This document shows positions 14,627-22,321 of a DNA stretch of 24,024 nucleotides, in pieces. The DNA is from Saccharospirillum sp040881935 (lineage in GTDB: Bacteria > Pseudomonadota > Gammaproteobacteria > Pseudomonadales > Natronospirillaceae). Made by a program: the position numbers and the translations under genes. The notes beneath the pieces were generated by a model. That model made no database searches and was not told where the DNA came from. It saw only the letters and a list, made by a program, of their open reading frames with translations. The stretch spans positions 1 to 24,024 of the forward strand of contig NZ_JBBECH010000045.1 of NCBI RefSeq assembly GCF_040881935.1. The letters are read 5' to 3'. How positions within the stretch are numbered: the first letter of the stretch is position 1; each line of letters opens with the position of its first letter.

Positions 14627-16137
14627 ATTTTCTGCAGCAGGCGATGCCCTTGTTGGTTGTGCTCAGCTCGCTGATTCCGGGCCTGATCATCTTCACGCTG
14701 CGTGAAGACCAGAGAGCACTGCGTACTTTTCTAAACCTGGCGGGGGTCAGCGTACAGCTGGTGCTGGTCGCACTGATGCTGCTGGGTGTGAGCCGGGGCT
14801 TCAGCTTCAAGCTGCAACTGCCGTTCATCCCCAATGCCGACCTGATTCTTCGGGCCGATGCGCTGTCACTGCAGTTTGTCACCCTGTCTTCCGTGCTGTG
14901 GCTGGCTACCACTCTGTATGCCATTGGCTATCTGAAAGGCTCGGCGCAGCACTCCCGCTTCTTCGGGTATTTCAGTCTGTGCGTCAGCACAACGGTAGGG
15001 CTGGCGCTGGCGGGCAATCTGATCACCTTTCTGTTGTTCTACGAACTACTCACCCTGACGACCTTTCCGCTGCTGGTACACAGAGGTACCCGGGAAGCGC
15101 TGAAAGCAGGCAAGATTTATCTGGCCTATACCCTCACTGGCGGTACGCTTTTATTGCTCGGCATTGTCGTGTTGCACAGCCTTGCCGGCAGCCCTGAATT
15201 CATGACCAATGGTTACCTGCAGGCGTTTCAGGATGACCACAGGCTGACCCTGACCCTGGCCTTTGCGCTGCTGATCGCTGGCCTGGGCGTAAAAGCGGCG
15301 CTGTTTCCGTTGCACGGCTGGTTACCCCGGGCCATGGTGGCACCGGCACCGGTCAGCGCGCTGTTGCATGCCGTTGCTGTGGTCAAGGCGGGTGCCTTTG
15401 GCATCATTCGGGTGGTCCACGATGTCTATGGCATCAGTCTGGCGCACACCTTGAACCTGATGTCTCCGTTGCTGTGGCTGGCTGCCTTTACCATTATTTT
15501 CGGGTCGGTGATGGCGTTGCGTCAGAACGAAATAAAAAAGCGTCTGGCCTATTCAACGGTGAGTCAGGTGTCTTACATCACCCTCGGCGTTGCCTTGCTC
15601 GGGCCCATTGCCGCCATCGGCGGTCTGGTGCACCTGGTGCATCAGGGGCTAATGAAAGTCACCCTGTTCTTTTGCGCCGGTATCTTTGCCGAGACGCTGC
15701 ATGTCCATCGCATTCAGGACATGAACGGTATTGGTCGCCGCATGCCCCTGACCATGGCGGCCTTCACCGTGGGGGCCCTGGGCATGATGGGTCTGCCGCC
15801 CATCGCGGGCTTTGTCACCAAATGGTATCTGGGCATGGGCGCGCTTGAGATGGGGCAGCCCTGGGTGCTGCTGATTCTAGTCGGGTCGGGCATTCTCAAT
15901 GCCCTGTATTTTCTGCCGCTGATCTACCGTGGCTGGTTTGGCCTGGCGCCCGAGCGATGGCCGGAGGATACCGGGCTGGGCGGCGGCATCCCTGGCTGGC
16001 GTGAAACCCACTGGATGCTGCTGGCACCGACGCTTTTTACGGCCCTGGCGTCAATTCTGGTGGGCGTACTGGCGGGCACTCCCATCAGTCCGCTCGCCTG
16101 GACTCACTTCATTGTTAACCCGGAGTTCGGGTTATGA
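14623..16137 (+). CDS. Antiporter-like subunit 2 (MnhD/NuoL-type)
   Basis: 504-residue second paralogue, with the most canonical signature of the three: FYELLTLTTFPLL (E141), GLGVKAALFPLHGWLPRAMV (K224, H231) and SALLHAVAVVKAG (K255). The length and motif agreement make it a fully competent proton-translocating subunit. It probably stands in for the NuoL-like N-terminal part of MrpA. ATG 14623 overlaps the preceding stop as ATGA; the longer frame to 14365 is a shadow. Confidence 0.85.
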   Translation: MNFLQQAMPLLVVLSSLIPGLIIFTLREDQRALRTFLNLAGVSVQLVLVALMLLGVSRGFSFKLQLPFIPNADLILRADALSLQFVTLSSVLWLATTLYAIGYLKGSAQHSRFFGYFSLCVSTTVGLALAGNLITFLLFYELLTLTTFPLLVHRGTREALKAGKIYLAYTLTGGTLLLLGIVVLHSLAGSPEFMTNGYLQAFQDDHRLTLTLAFALLIAGLGVKAALFPLHGWLPRAMVAPAPVSALLHAVAVVKAGAFGIIRVVHDVYGISLAHTLNLMSPLLWLAAFTIIFGSVMALRQNEIKKRLAYSTVSQVSYITLGVALLGPIAAIGGLVHLVHQGLMKVTLFFCAGIFAETLHVHRIQDMNGIGRRMPLTMAAFTVGALGMMGLPPIAGFVTKWYLGMGALEMGQPWVLLILVGSGILNALYFLPLIYRGWFGLAPERWPEDTGLGGGIPGWRETHWMLLAPTLFTALASILVGVLAGTPISPLAWTHFIVNPEFGL

Positions 16138-17786
16138 CCGGCTTTTTCTGGTTGGGCATCATAGTGCTGCCACTGTTATCGGCACTGTTGCTGCTGGACG
16201 CGGGCAAGCGCTGGCGACCGCTGATCTGGCTGGCACCCCTTCCCGCCTTAGGTCTGGCCTGGTTTCCGCTTGAGGTGCTGAGGGTGGATTTTCTCTGGCC
16301 CGGCGCCCGCTGGGGGGTGGAAGACGATCTTGCCAGAAACTGGCTCGGCTTTACCGCCCTGCTCTGGCTGGGCGCCGGACTTTACGCCTGGCAAAACCAC
16401 AAGGATGACCCTCACGCGCCCCGTTTTCAGGCATTCTGGCTACTGACCCTGACCGGCAATCTGTTGCTGCTGATCGCGCTCGATGGCATCAGCTTCTATG
16501 TCGGCTTCACACTGATGAGCATCAGTGCCTATGGTCTGATCATTCACAAGGGCGGTCCTGGACCGATACAAGCCGGCCGACTCTATGTGCAACTGGCAAT
16601 TCTGGGTGAAATGCTGATCTACGCGGCCCTGATGCTGCGCATTCAGGAAGCCGAAGGCTCTTTGCTGCTGTCCGACTGGCAACAGAGCCCAATCTCCCCG
16701 CTCACGGCCAGCCTGTTACTGGTTGGCTTTGGGATTAAAGCGGGTTTTTTCCCGCTGCACATCTGGCTGCCACTGGCGCACCCGGCTGCGCCGCCGGCGG
16801 CCAGTGCGGTGCTCTCCGGCGCGATGATCAAAGCTGGCATCCTGGGCCTGTGGCGCTTTTTGCCGGAAGCCGATGCCAACCTGGCGAACTGGTCACCCTG
16901 GCTGATAGCCCTGGGACTGGTCAGTGCCTTTTACGGAGTCGCGCTGGGCCTGTTGCAAACCCGGGTCAAAACGGCGCTGGCCTATTCATCAATCAGCCAG
17001 ATTGGCTATTTGCTGGTAATTCTCGGGCTGGCCCTTGGGACCGTGCATGACGTCAGTCCCTGGCCCGCGGCACTGGCGCTGTTTGGCGTGCATCACGGCC
17101 TGGCCAAGGGTGCCTTGTTTATGGGCGCGGGCCTGGCGATGACGGTTAAATTGCCGCGCTCTGCCTGGGTTCTGATGACCCTACCAGCGCTGGCATTGGC
17201 AGGCTTGCCACTGACCGGTGGCGCCATCGCAAAAACCGCCCTGAAAACCGGGGTCTACGACAGTGACCTGACGATGCTGATCACCCTGCTCAGCCTCGGC
17301 TCGCTGACCACCACCTTGCTGGTGATCCGCATCATGGTACTGATGCGGCAAGCAAACGAGGCGATAGCGAACCATAACCGCATGCCCCGCGCCTATTGGT
17401 GCAGCTGGGGCCTATTGTCACTTACCCCACTACTGCTGCCCTGGCTGTGGCCAGTGTTCATCGACAACCGGTCGAAGGCGCTGGCTGCCGATGCGCTCTG
17501 GGATCAGATGTCGCCCATCCTACTGGCGTTTATCCTTTACGGCATCGTCAGCCGGTTAATGGCCGGCAAAACCCTGCCCGACCCTGGTCTGGGCCTCTCG
17601 CGGTGGATATCGCTGCGCCTCAAAAAGGGGCTACAGCCAGCCAAACCCGCAACCAGCCCGCCAGCGGAGCCAGCCCGGGCCTTACCACCGCTCGGTACCC
17701 GCTGGCAGAAACAAACCGACAGCGTGACGCTGGCCAGCGCCTTGCTGGCCGCGTTGCTGCTGTTGCTGATCGGGTGGCTGGTCTGA
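16134..17786 (+). CDS. Antiporter-like subunit 3, atypical: Glu replaced by Thr
   Basis: 550-residue third paralogue, and the last operon gene. The two lysines are kept (K202 in GFGIKAGFFPLHIWLP with H209; K233 in AMIKAGILGLW), but the helix that normally carries the essential glutamate reads FYVGFTLMSISAYGLI, with T126 where the family has Glu (compare FYELLTLTTFPLL in its neighbour). The subunit may therefore be structural, or use a different proton route. A cytoplasmic segment of about 60 residues near residues 470-530, rich in Pro and Ala, precedes a final helix. ATG 16134 overlaps the previous stop. Confidence 0.85.
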   Translation: MTGFFWLGIIVLPLLSALLLLDAGKRWRPLIWLAPLPALGLAWFPLEVLRVDFLWPGARWGVEDDLARNWLGFTALLWLGAGLYAWQNHKDDPHAPRFQAFWLLTLTGNLLLLIALDGISFYVGFTLMSISAYGLIIHKGGPGPIQAGRLYVQLAILGEMLIYAALMLRIQEAEGSLLLSDWQQSPISPLTASLLLVGFGIKAGFFPLHIWLPLAHPAAPPAASAVLSGAMIKAGILGLWRFLPEADANLANWSPWLIALGLVSAFYGVALGLLQTRVKTALAYSSISQIGYLLVILGLALGTVHDVSPWPAALALFGVHHGLAKGALFMGAGLAMTVKLPRSAWVLMTLPALALAGLPLTGGAIAKTALKTGVYDSDLTMLITLLSLGSLTTTLLVIRIMVLMRQANEAIANHNRMPRAYWCSWGLLSLTPLLLPWLWPVFIDNRSKALAADALWDQMSPILLAFILYGIVSRLMAGKTLPDPGLGLSRWISLRLKKGLQPAKPATSPPAEPARALPPLGTRWQKQTDSVTLASALLAALLLLLIGWLV

Positions 17787-17827
17787 GTCGTTGACCCGGG
17801 CGCATCTGGCTGCAACCAGACCCAGTC

Positions 17828-17932
17828 ACCCACCTAACGCGCATTTATGAAAAGCTCGGTGTACGCGACAAGGGTGCACTGGCGACCCGGCTTGGCAGGG
17901 TTGGGGACCTGATCATCCGCTCTGATCATTAA
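17828..17932 (+). pseudogene. Remnant of a LuxR-type HTH C-terminus
   Basis: Reads THLTRIYEKLGVRDKGALAT then RLGRVGDLIIRSDH and a stop. TH.TRIYEKLGVRDK.ALA is the end of the LuxR/GerE DNA-recognition helix and its follow-on. The frame is open only back to a TGA near 17794, leaving no room for the rest of the HTH. It is interpreted as the tail of a lost response-regulator-type gene. It lies in the 257-bp gap after the antiporter operon, where I see nothing else except the promoter region of the next gene. Confidence 0.55.
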
Positions 17933-18003
17933 CAGCACCTCCTTAAGCACAGAGTTCACGAATAACAAAGCCTCCGGTAGACGCTGATTGCATTATTTGT
18001 TCC

Positions 18004-18009
18004 TATAAT
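18004..18009 (+). promoter_or_regulatory. Perfect -10 TATAAT before the PLDc_N-like gene
   Basis: TATAAT lies 40 bp before ATG 18044. No good -35 exists at 17 bp spacing, so either the promoter needs an activator or the match is chance. A strong GGAGG ribosome-binding sequence precedes the ATG. Confidence 0.4.
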
Positions 18010-18043
18010 ACTGATATAAACGTTACCCATGACTGGAGGAAAT

Positions 18044-18223
18044 ATGTCGATAGAAGTTGGCGGTTTTTTTGGCCTGATTTTACTGATCTGTGTTATTTAC
18101 GGCATTTTGAAGACGGCTCAGAGCAGCGCCGGGACTGGCAGCAAGGTCCTGTGGATCCTTATCATGCTGCTGATACCCTTCCTCGGCTTTATTCTGTGGC
18201 TGTTGCTGGGCCCCAAGCGATAG
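18044..18223 (+). CDS. Small membrane protein, PLDc_N-like
   Basis: 59 residues with two helices: VGGFFGLILLICVIYGIL and VLWILIMLLIPFLGFILWLL, ending LGPKR. The second helix with P-(F/L)-x-G-x-(I/L)-x-W/Y and the short basic end matches the phospholipase D-nuclease N-terminal (PLDc_N, PF13396) pattern found in many stand-alone small membrane proteins. There is no nuclease domain. The start at 18044 is set by GGAGG; an ATG 15 nt upstream is weaker. It converges with the patatin gene, 15 bp between stops. Confidence 0.75.
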   Translation: MSIEVGGFFGLILLICVIYGILKTAQSSAGTGSKVLWILIMLLIPFLGFILWLLLGPKR

Positions 18224-18238
18224 TTCGAGAGTACCGTG

Positions 18239-19111
18239 TCAACGCTTGTTTTTCAGGGCTTTCATGGTCAGCTCATAGCCCAGCTCGATCATTTCGGCAC
18301 CCCGGTGGAAATCCAGAATGCCGCATGCATCGACGGGTACTTCTATCAGCAAATCGGGCTCGAAAGCGGCTAACTGGTAGCGGGCGATGCGGTCCTGCAT
18401 GGCTTCAACAGATTGGGCGAAAATATCAACAACCGAGTCGTTGTTACTCTGCGTTTCACCAGTCAACCCCAGTGATTGCCGGGTCTGCTGAAACCACTGT
18501 ATCAGCTTGTTCGGGTGTTCGGCGGCGGGTATTTTGTCTGGCAGGTCTGCTGCTGTCTGAGACGTATTTCCGTTCAGTGAAACCACGACGTTAAACTCGG
18601 CATCATGATACAACATTGGCGTCATCGGCAGTGGACTCAACAATCCACCGTCGACCAGCAGCCGGCCCTTACGGTGCTCCGGCGTGAAAAAACCGGGAAT
18701 GGCAATGGAGGCTCGAATGGCGTCGAACATGGAGCCCCGGGTAATCCAGACCTCCTCTCTTTTTTGAATATCGGTCGCGACCGCGCTGAAAGGTAGATTG
18801 AGTTCTTCGATTTGGGTATCACCCACCAGCTCAGCCAGTCGATCCATGATTCGATCGCCTTTGAACAGGCCAACCCGGGAATAGGAGAAATCCAGCAATT
18901 TCCAGATATCTCCCAGGGAAAGATTGCTGACCCAATCGGCGTAGTCGTCCATTTTATTAGCCGCGTAGAGCCCCCCAACCAGAGCGCCAATCGAGGAACC
19001 GGCAATGGAACTGATCTGATAGTCCCCATCGTCTTTAAGCGCCCGCAAAACACCAATGTGAGCCAGCCCGCGAGCGCCACCACTGCCCAGCGCTATGGAA
19101 GTTTTCTTCAC
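18239..19111 (-). CDS. rssA: Patatin-like phospholipase (RssA type)
   Basis: 290 residues, patatin-like serine hydrolase. Family role: lipid acyl hydrolysis, cytoplasmic or membrane-associated. Visible: oxyanion loop LGSGGARGLAHIGVL, nucleophile GSSIG (S40, GxSxG), catalytic Asp in LLVDGGLLSPLP (D154). The catalytic dyad and length (about 300) match RssA of E. coli. No signal peptide is visible. The start is GTG 19111 with an AGAGA-like sequence upstream. It is divergent from dinB, sharing a 179-bp intergenic stretch. The rssA name is by family, not proven orthology. Confidence 0.85.
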   Translation of the reverse strand: MKKTSIALGSGGARGLAHIGVLRALKDDGDYQISSIAGSSIGALVGGLYAANKMDDYADWVSNLSLGDIWKLLDFSYSRVGLFKGDRIMDRLAELVGDTQIEELNLPFSAVATDIQKREEVWITRGSMFDAIRASIAIPGFFTPEHRKGRLLVDGGLLSPLPMTPMLYHDAEFNVVVSLNGNTSQTAADLPDKIPAAEHPNKLIQWFQQTRQSLGLTGETQSNNDSVVDIFAQSVEAMQDRIARYQLAAFEPDLLIEVPVDACGILDFHRGAEMIELGYELTMKALKNKR

Positions 19112-19225
19112 TCTGTGTCTCTCTTATTGAATTTATGGCCCAGGGAGTCTGTTGGACTTAAGGGGATCAAAGCAAAAAGCCTACACCTACCGCCGCCTGA
19201 TGACTATGGGGTAAACCCCGCCAGA

Positions 19226-19245
19226 AACTGGACATCCATACAGTT
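19226..19245. promoter_or_regulatory. LexA (SOS) box upstream of dinB
   Basis: AACTGGACATCCATACAGTT contains CTG-N10-CAG, the core of the gammaproteobacterial LexA operator, with matching flanking T/A bases. It lies 46 bp before dinB, as expected for SOS control. It may also affect the divergent rssA-like gene. TTGACC (19247-19252) and TATCAC (19271-19276), spacing 18, could be the promoter. Confidence 0.75.
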
Positions 19246-19290
19246 ATTGACCATACTTTTTGATCAGCTGTATCACCCCGACGTCTGCCC

Positions 19291-20343
19291 ATGCGCAAAA
19301 TACTCCACAGCGATGCCGATTGCTTCTACGCGGCCGTTGAAATGCGCGACAACCCCGAGTTGCGCGGCATCCCCCTGGCCGTGGGCGGCGCGGTAGATCG
19401 TCGTGGCGTGATTGCGACCTGCAACTACGAAGCCCGCGCCTACGGTGTCCGGTCTGCGATGTCGACCGCCATGGCGTTAAAAAAGTGCCCGCACCTGACG
19501 CTGGTGCACGGCCGCATGGACGTTTACAAGGAAGTCTCCAGCCAGATCTTCGATATCTACCGCCGCTATACCAACCTGATCGAGCCGCTCTCTCTGGACG
19601 AAGCCTATATGGATGTAAGCGATAGCCTGGCCTGCCAGGGCAGTGCCACGCGCATGGCGGAGGCGATTCGGGAGGCGGTAAAACGGGAAGTCGGATTAAC
19701 GGTGTCTATTGGCGTAGCGCCCAATAAATTTCTCGCCAAAATTGCCAGCGACTGGAACAAACCGGACGGTTTGAAAGTCATTCTGCCGGATGAGATCGAC
19801 GCCTTTGTGCTCGACCTGTCGGTCACTAAACTCCACGGCGTTGGCCAGCGCACCGCCGAACGGTTGCACGCCCAGGGGCTCTACACCTGCGGTGATGTGC
19901 GTCAGCAGTCTCTGCGCAGCCTACTCGAACGCAATGGCAGTTTCGGGCAACGCCTGTGGGATCTGGCACATGGCCGGGATGAGCGCAGTGTTAAAGTCAC
20001 CCGCCAGCGTAAATCGGTCAGTACCGAAACCACTTTCGTCCAGGACCTGCCCGACCTTGAACAGTGCCAGGCCCGGTTACCGGAACTGATAGAGGATCTG
20101 GAGAGTCGATTTTCCCGCCTGAACGGTTACCGCATCGAAGGAGCCGTAGTGAAAGTTAAATTCAACGACTTCCAGCAGACCACCGCCGAACACAGCCACA
20201 CAGCGCCCAATGCCTCCGTTTTCAACGCCTTGCTGGAAGAAGCCTGGTACCGGCGAAGCTTGCCGGTGCGTTTGCTGGGCGTGGGTTACCGCCTGAGCCT
20301 GGTGCCTCAGCAGGATGGACCATCGCAATTGCCGCTTTGGTAA
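19291..20343 (+). CDS. dinB: DNA polymerase IV (Y-family translesion polymerase)
   Basis: 350 residues, full length for DinB. It performs error-prone bypass of damaged template during the SOS response. Visible: HSDADCFYAAVEMRDNPELR (catalytic D8; Y13 at the steric-gate position), YEARAYGVRSAM, SLDEAYMDVSDS (catalytic D103 and E104), a helix-hairpin-helix TKLHGVGQRTAERLHA, and a C-terminal little-finger domain ending GPSQLPLW. Pol IV ends usually carry the beta-clamp-binding motif, and QLPLW fits a Q-L-x-L-F/W type motif. Upstream LexA box. ATG 19291 has no evident ribosome-binding sequence, as in a short-leader mRNA. It is followed by a terminator at 20380. Confidence 0.95.
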   Translation: MRKILHSDADCFYAAVEMRDNPELRGIPLAVGGAVDRRGVIATCNYEARAYGVRSAMSTAMALKKCPHLTLVHGRMDVYKEVSSQIFDIYRRYTNLIEPLSLDEAYMDVSDSLACQGSATRMAEAIREAVKREVGLTVSIGVAPNKFLAKIASDWNKPDGLKVILPDEIDAFVLDLSVTKLHGVGQRTAERLHAQGLYTCGDVRQQSLRSLLERNGSFGQRLWDLAHGRDERSVKVTRQRKSVSTETTFVQDLPDLEQCQARLPELIEDLESRFSRLNGYRIEGAVVKVKFNDFQQTTAEHSHTAPNASVFNALLEEAWYRRSLPVRLLGVGYRLSLVPQQDGPSQLPLW

Positions 20344-20379
20344 GCGTGGCTGAGAAACCCGTTTCCGTGACACAGCGGT

Positions 20380-20397
20380 AACCGCCCCCGGTTTTTT
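20380..20397 (+). terminator. Rho-independent terminator after dinB
   Basis: AACCG-CCCC-CGGTT followed directly by more T (TTTT), 37 bp after the dinB stop. A short 5-bp stem, but with GC core and U-tract. Confidence 0.5.
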
Positions 20398-20442
20398 CTG
20401 GCAGACTGCGGTAGAACCTCATTTCCGGGCCGCCTACCTGCC

Positions 20443-21609
20443 ATGCACACAACCAGCACGCAAGACCGGATCGGCAGCCTCGACCTGATACGGGGCGTTG
20501 CCATTCTCGGCATCTACATCATGAACATCTACTCGATGACGGCACCGGACATCGCCTACTCCGTACCGCGTTGGCGCGAAGACAGCGGCGCTGTCGATGA
20601 CTGGGTGTATCTGTTTCAATCCCTGTTTGTTGAATCACGCTTTATGAGTTTGTTCAGTCTGTTGTTTGGCGTTGGTCTGGCGGTGCAATGGGAGCGGATG
20701 GCACAGCGTGGTACAGAGCCCAAACCCTGGATTAAACGCCGGCTTGGCTGGTTGCTGGTGATTGGTCTGCTGCATGGTTTTTTTATCTGGTTTGGCGATG
20801 TGCTGGCGCTCTATGCGCTGTCCGGTTTGTTCGTGATTCGACACCTTAATGATTCCGTGCGACGCCTGGTCACCACCGGTATTGGGTTCTTGCTGATCGG
20901 CCAGCTGTTTCTTGGCTACACCCTCTTTGGCTCTCTGGCGACCGGCGAAAACCTGATGCAGGTGCCAGACTTGCCATTCAGCCAGGAAGTCATCGCGGAG
21001 ATGCGAAACACCAATAGCGACCTTGGCGCCCGCACCCTTCACAACATGACCGAAAACGCCTTTATGCTGATGGTGATGCCATTCATCACTTTCTGGTTCA
21101 GCACTGGCCTGATGCTGATCGGGGTCGCCCTGTACCGTGTCGGATTTTTTAACAACTCAAATGCCTGGCGCTGGGCGCTGCTATTGTGGGCTCTCGGGTT
21201 TATATGGGGTGCCGGAATACTGGGTTTGCGTTATTACTGGGGGCTGGAGTCCAGCGCTGCGCAAGCCACCATCAGCCTGATGATGGCGGCTGGACCACCC
21301 ATGGCGATTGGTTATGCGTCACTTCTGGTGTCGCTGGCCCAGTCGAGCCACTGGCTGGTCACCGCACTCAGAAACACCGGCAAGATGGCGTTTACACTGT
21401 ACCTTTGCCAATCGACCCTGACCATGCTGTTCTTTTCCCAAATTGTGCCAGACCTGTGGGGCAGCCTGAACCGATTGGAAACGCTGATGATTGTCGTTGG
21501 GGCCACCGTGCTGCAAATCGGTTTTGCCCATTTCTGGATCAGCCGCATCGGCCAGGGGCCGTTGGAGCGCCTGTGGCGCTGGCTCGCTTTCCGGGGAATG
21601 AATGCATGA
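20443..21609 (+). CDS. DUF418 family membrane protein (YeiB-like)
   Basis: 388-residue polytopic protein of the DUF418/YeiB family. Visible: SLDLIRGVAILGIYIMNIYS at the N-terminus, FESRFMSLFSLLFGVGLAVQ-type helix (ESRFMSLFSLLFGVGLAVQW), RRLGWLLVIGLLHGFFIWFG, and the C-terminal DUF418 stretch with LRNTGKMAFTLYLCQSTLTM, then GPLERLWRWLAF. Roughly nine membrane segments. The family resembles acyltransferase-type membrane proteins, but its substrate is not known. ATG 20443 has only a weak ribosome-binding sequence. Confidence 0.85.
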   Translation: MHTTSTQDRIGSLDLIRGVAILGIYIMNIYSMTAPDIAYSVPRWREDSGAVDDWVYLFQSLFVESRFMSLFSLLFGVGLAVQWERMAQRGTEPKPWIKRRLGWLLVIGLLHGFFIWFGDVLALYALSGLFVIRHLNDSVRRLVTTGIGFLLIGQLFLGYTLFGSLATGENLMQVPDLPFSQEVIAEMRNTNSDLGARTLHNMTENAFMLMVMPFITFWFSTGLMLIGVALYRVGFFNNSNAWRWALLLWALGFIWGAGILGLRYYWGLESSAAQATISLMMAAGPPMAIGYASLLVSLAQSSHWLVTALRNTGKMAFTLYLCQSTLTMLFFSQIVPDLWGSLNRLETLMIVVGATVLQIGFAHFWISRIGQGPLERLWRWLAFRGMNA

Positions 21610-21622
21610 CGATATAGCAAGT

Positions 21623-21646
21623 CTATCAACTAGATTGTTTTGATAG
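21623..21646 (+). terminator. Possible hairpin terminator after DUF418 gene
   Basis: CTATCAA-N10-TTGATAG, perfect 7-bp arms, 13 bp after the stop. It is followed by TCTTTATT, a poor T-run, so it may act only as a weak terminator. Confidence 0.35.
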
Positions 21647-21665
21647 TCTTTATTCCTAAACAGAA

Positions 21666-21708
21666 GCGCTTATCATTTACAACATTGTTAATACCCAAGG
21701 ATAAGCGC
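21666..21708. repeat. Inverted repeat in the leader of the DUF2061 gene
   Basis: GCGCTTATC (21666-21674) and GATAAGCGC (21700-21708) are a perfect 9-bp inverted repeat with a 25-base interior. The ribosome-binding sequence (AAGGA) overlaps the second arm and the ATG follows five bases later. It could be an mRNA hairpin that masks the ribosome site, or a two-half-site operator. Confidence 0.55.
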
Positions 21709-21712
21709 CACC

Positions 21713-21970
21713 ATGTACTTAGCACTGCAAAAAACCCGAGCACTCACCAGAAATCGCGATCTGGTCAAAACCGTCACCTTTGCTGTAATGCATTTCAGCG
21801 TCGCTTTTCTGGTGACCTGGGCACTGACCGGCGACATCCTGATCGGTAGCCTGGTCGCCATGGTGGAACCTGCGATCAACACAGTGGCGTTCTATTTTCA
21901 CGAGAAAGTGTGGAGCCGCATAAAAGAACAGAGAGACAGCGGAAATACACTTGCGCCACTCCGTGCCTGA
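21713..21970 (+). CDS. DUF2061 small membrane protein
   Basis: 85 residues. Visible: RDLVKTVTFAVMHFSVAFLV helix with a following TWALTGDI, then GSLVAMVEPAINTVAFYFHE and KVWSRI. Short polar N-terminus and a T-W-x-x-T-G (loop) with E-P-x-x-x-x-x-x-F-Y-x-H-E pattern is typical of DUF2061 (PF09834). The function is not known; two membrane segments. A hairpin-capable leader precedes it. No ligands or catalytic residues can be assigned. Confidence 0.8.
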   Translation: MYLALQKTRALTRNRDLVKTVTFAVMHFSVAFLVTWALTGDILIGSLVAMVEPAINTVAFYFHEKVWSRIKEQRDSGNTLAPLRA

Positions 21971-22030
21971 GCCAGTATTCGTGTCGATAAGTTTTACATG
22001 TTCACTCAATTTTTGCCTCTAAATGGCCAG

Positions 22031-22240
22031 CCAAAATAAGGCCGCTGGGCCATACAGATCATTTAAGACTATGGTGTGATTAATGNNNNNNNNNNNNNNN
22101 NNNNNNNNNNNNNNNNNNNNNNNNNNNNNNNNNNNNNNNNNNNNNNNNNNNNNNNNNNNNNNNNNNNNNNNNNNNNNNNNNNNNNCCAAAATAAGGCCGC
22201 TGGGCCATACAGATCATTTAAGACTATGGTGTGATTAATG
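22031..22240. repeat. Scaffold gap (100 N) with identical 55-bp flanks
   Basis: 22086-22185 are N. The 55 bases before it (22031-22085) and after it (22186-22240), starting CCAAAATAAGGCCGCTGGGC and ending GTGATTAATG, are identical. That pattern fits an assembler k-mer overlap at contig ends, so the true sequence may have no gap, or may contain a tandem repeat. The stretch 21971-22321 contains no gene I can support. Confidence 0.9.
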
Positions 22241-22321
22241 CACCCATATAGAAAGCCATGCAAATGGCACAAAAAGGAGTTGTAGAAGTAAAACATTTCT
22301 CTCAAAGGATAGGGTGAAATC

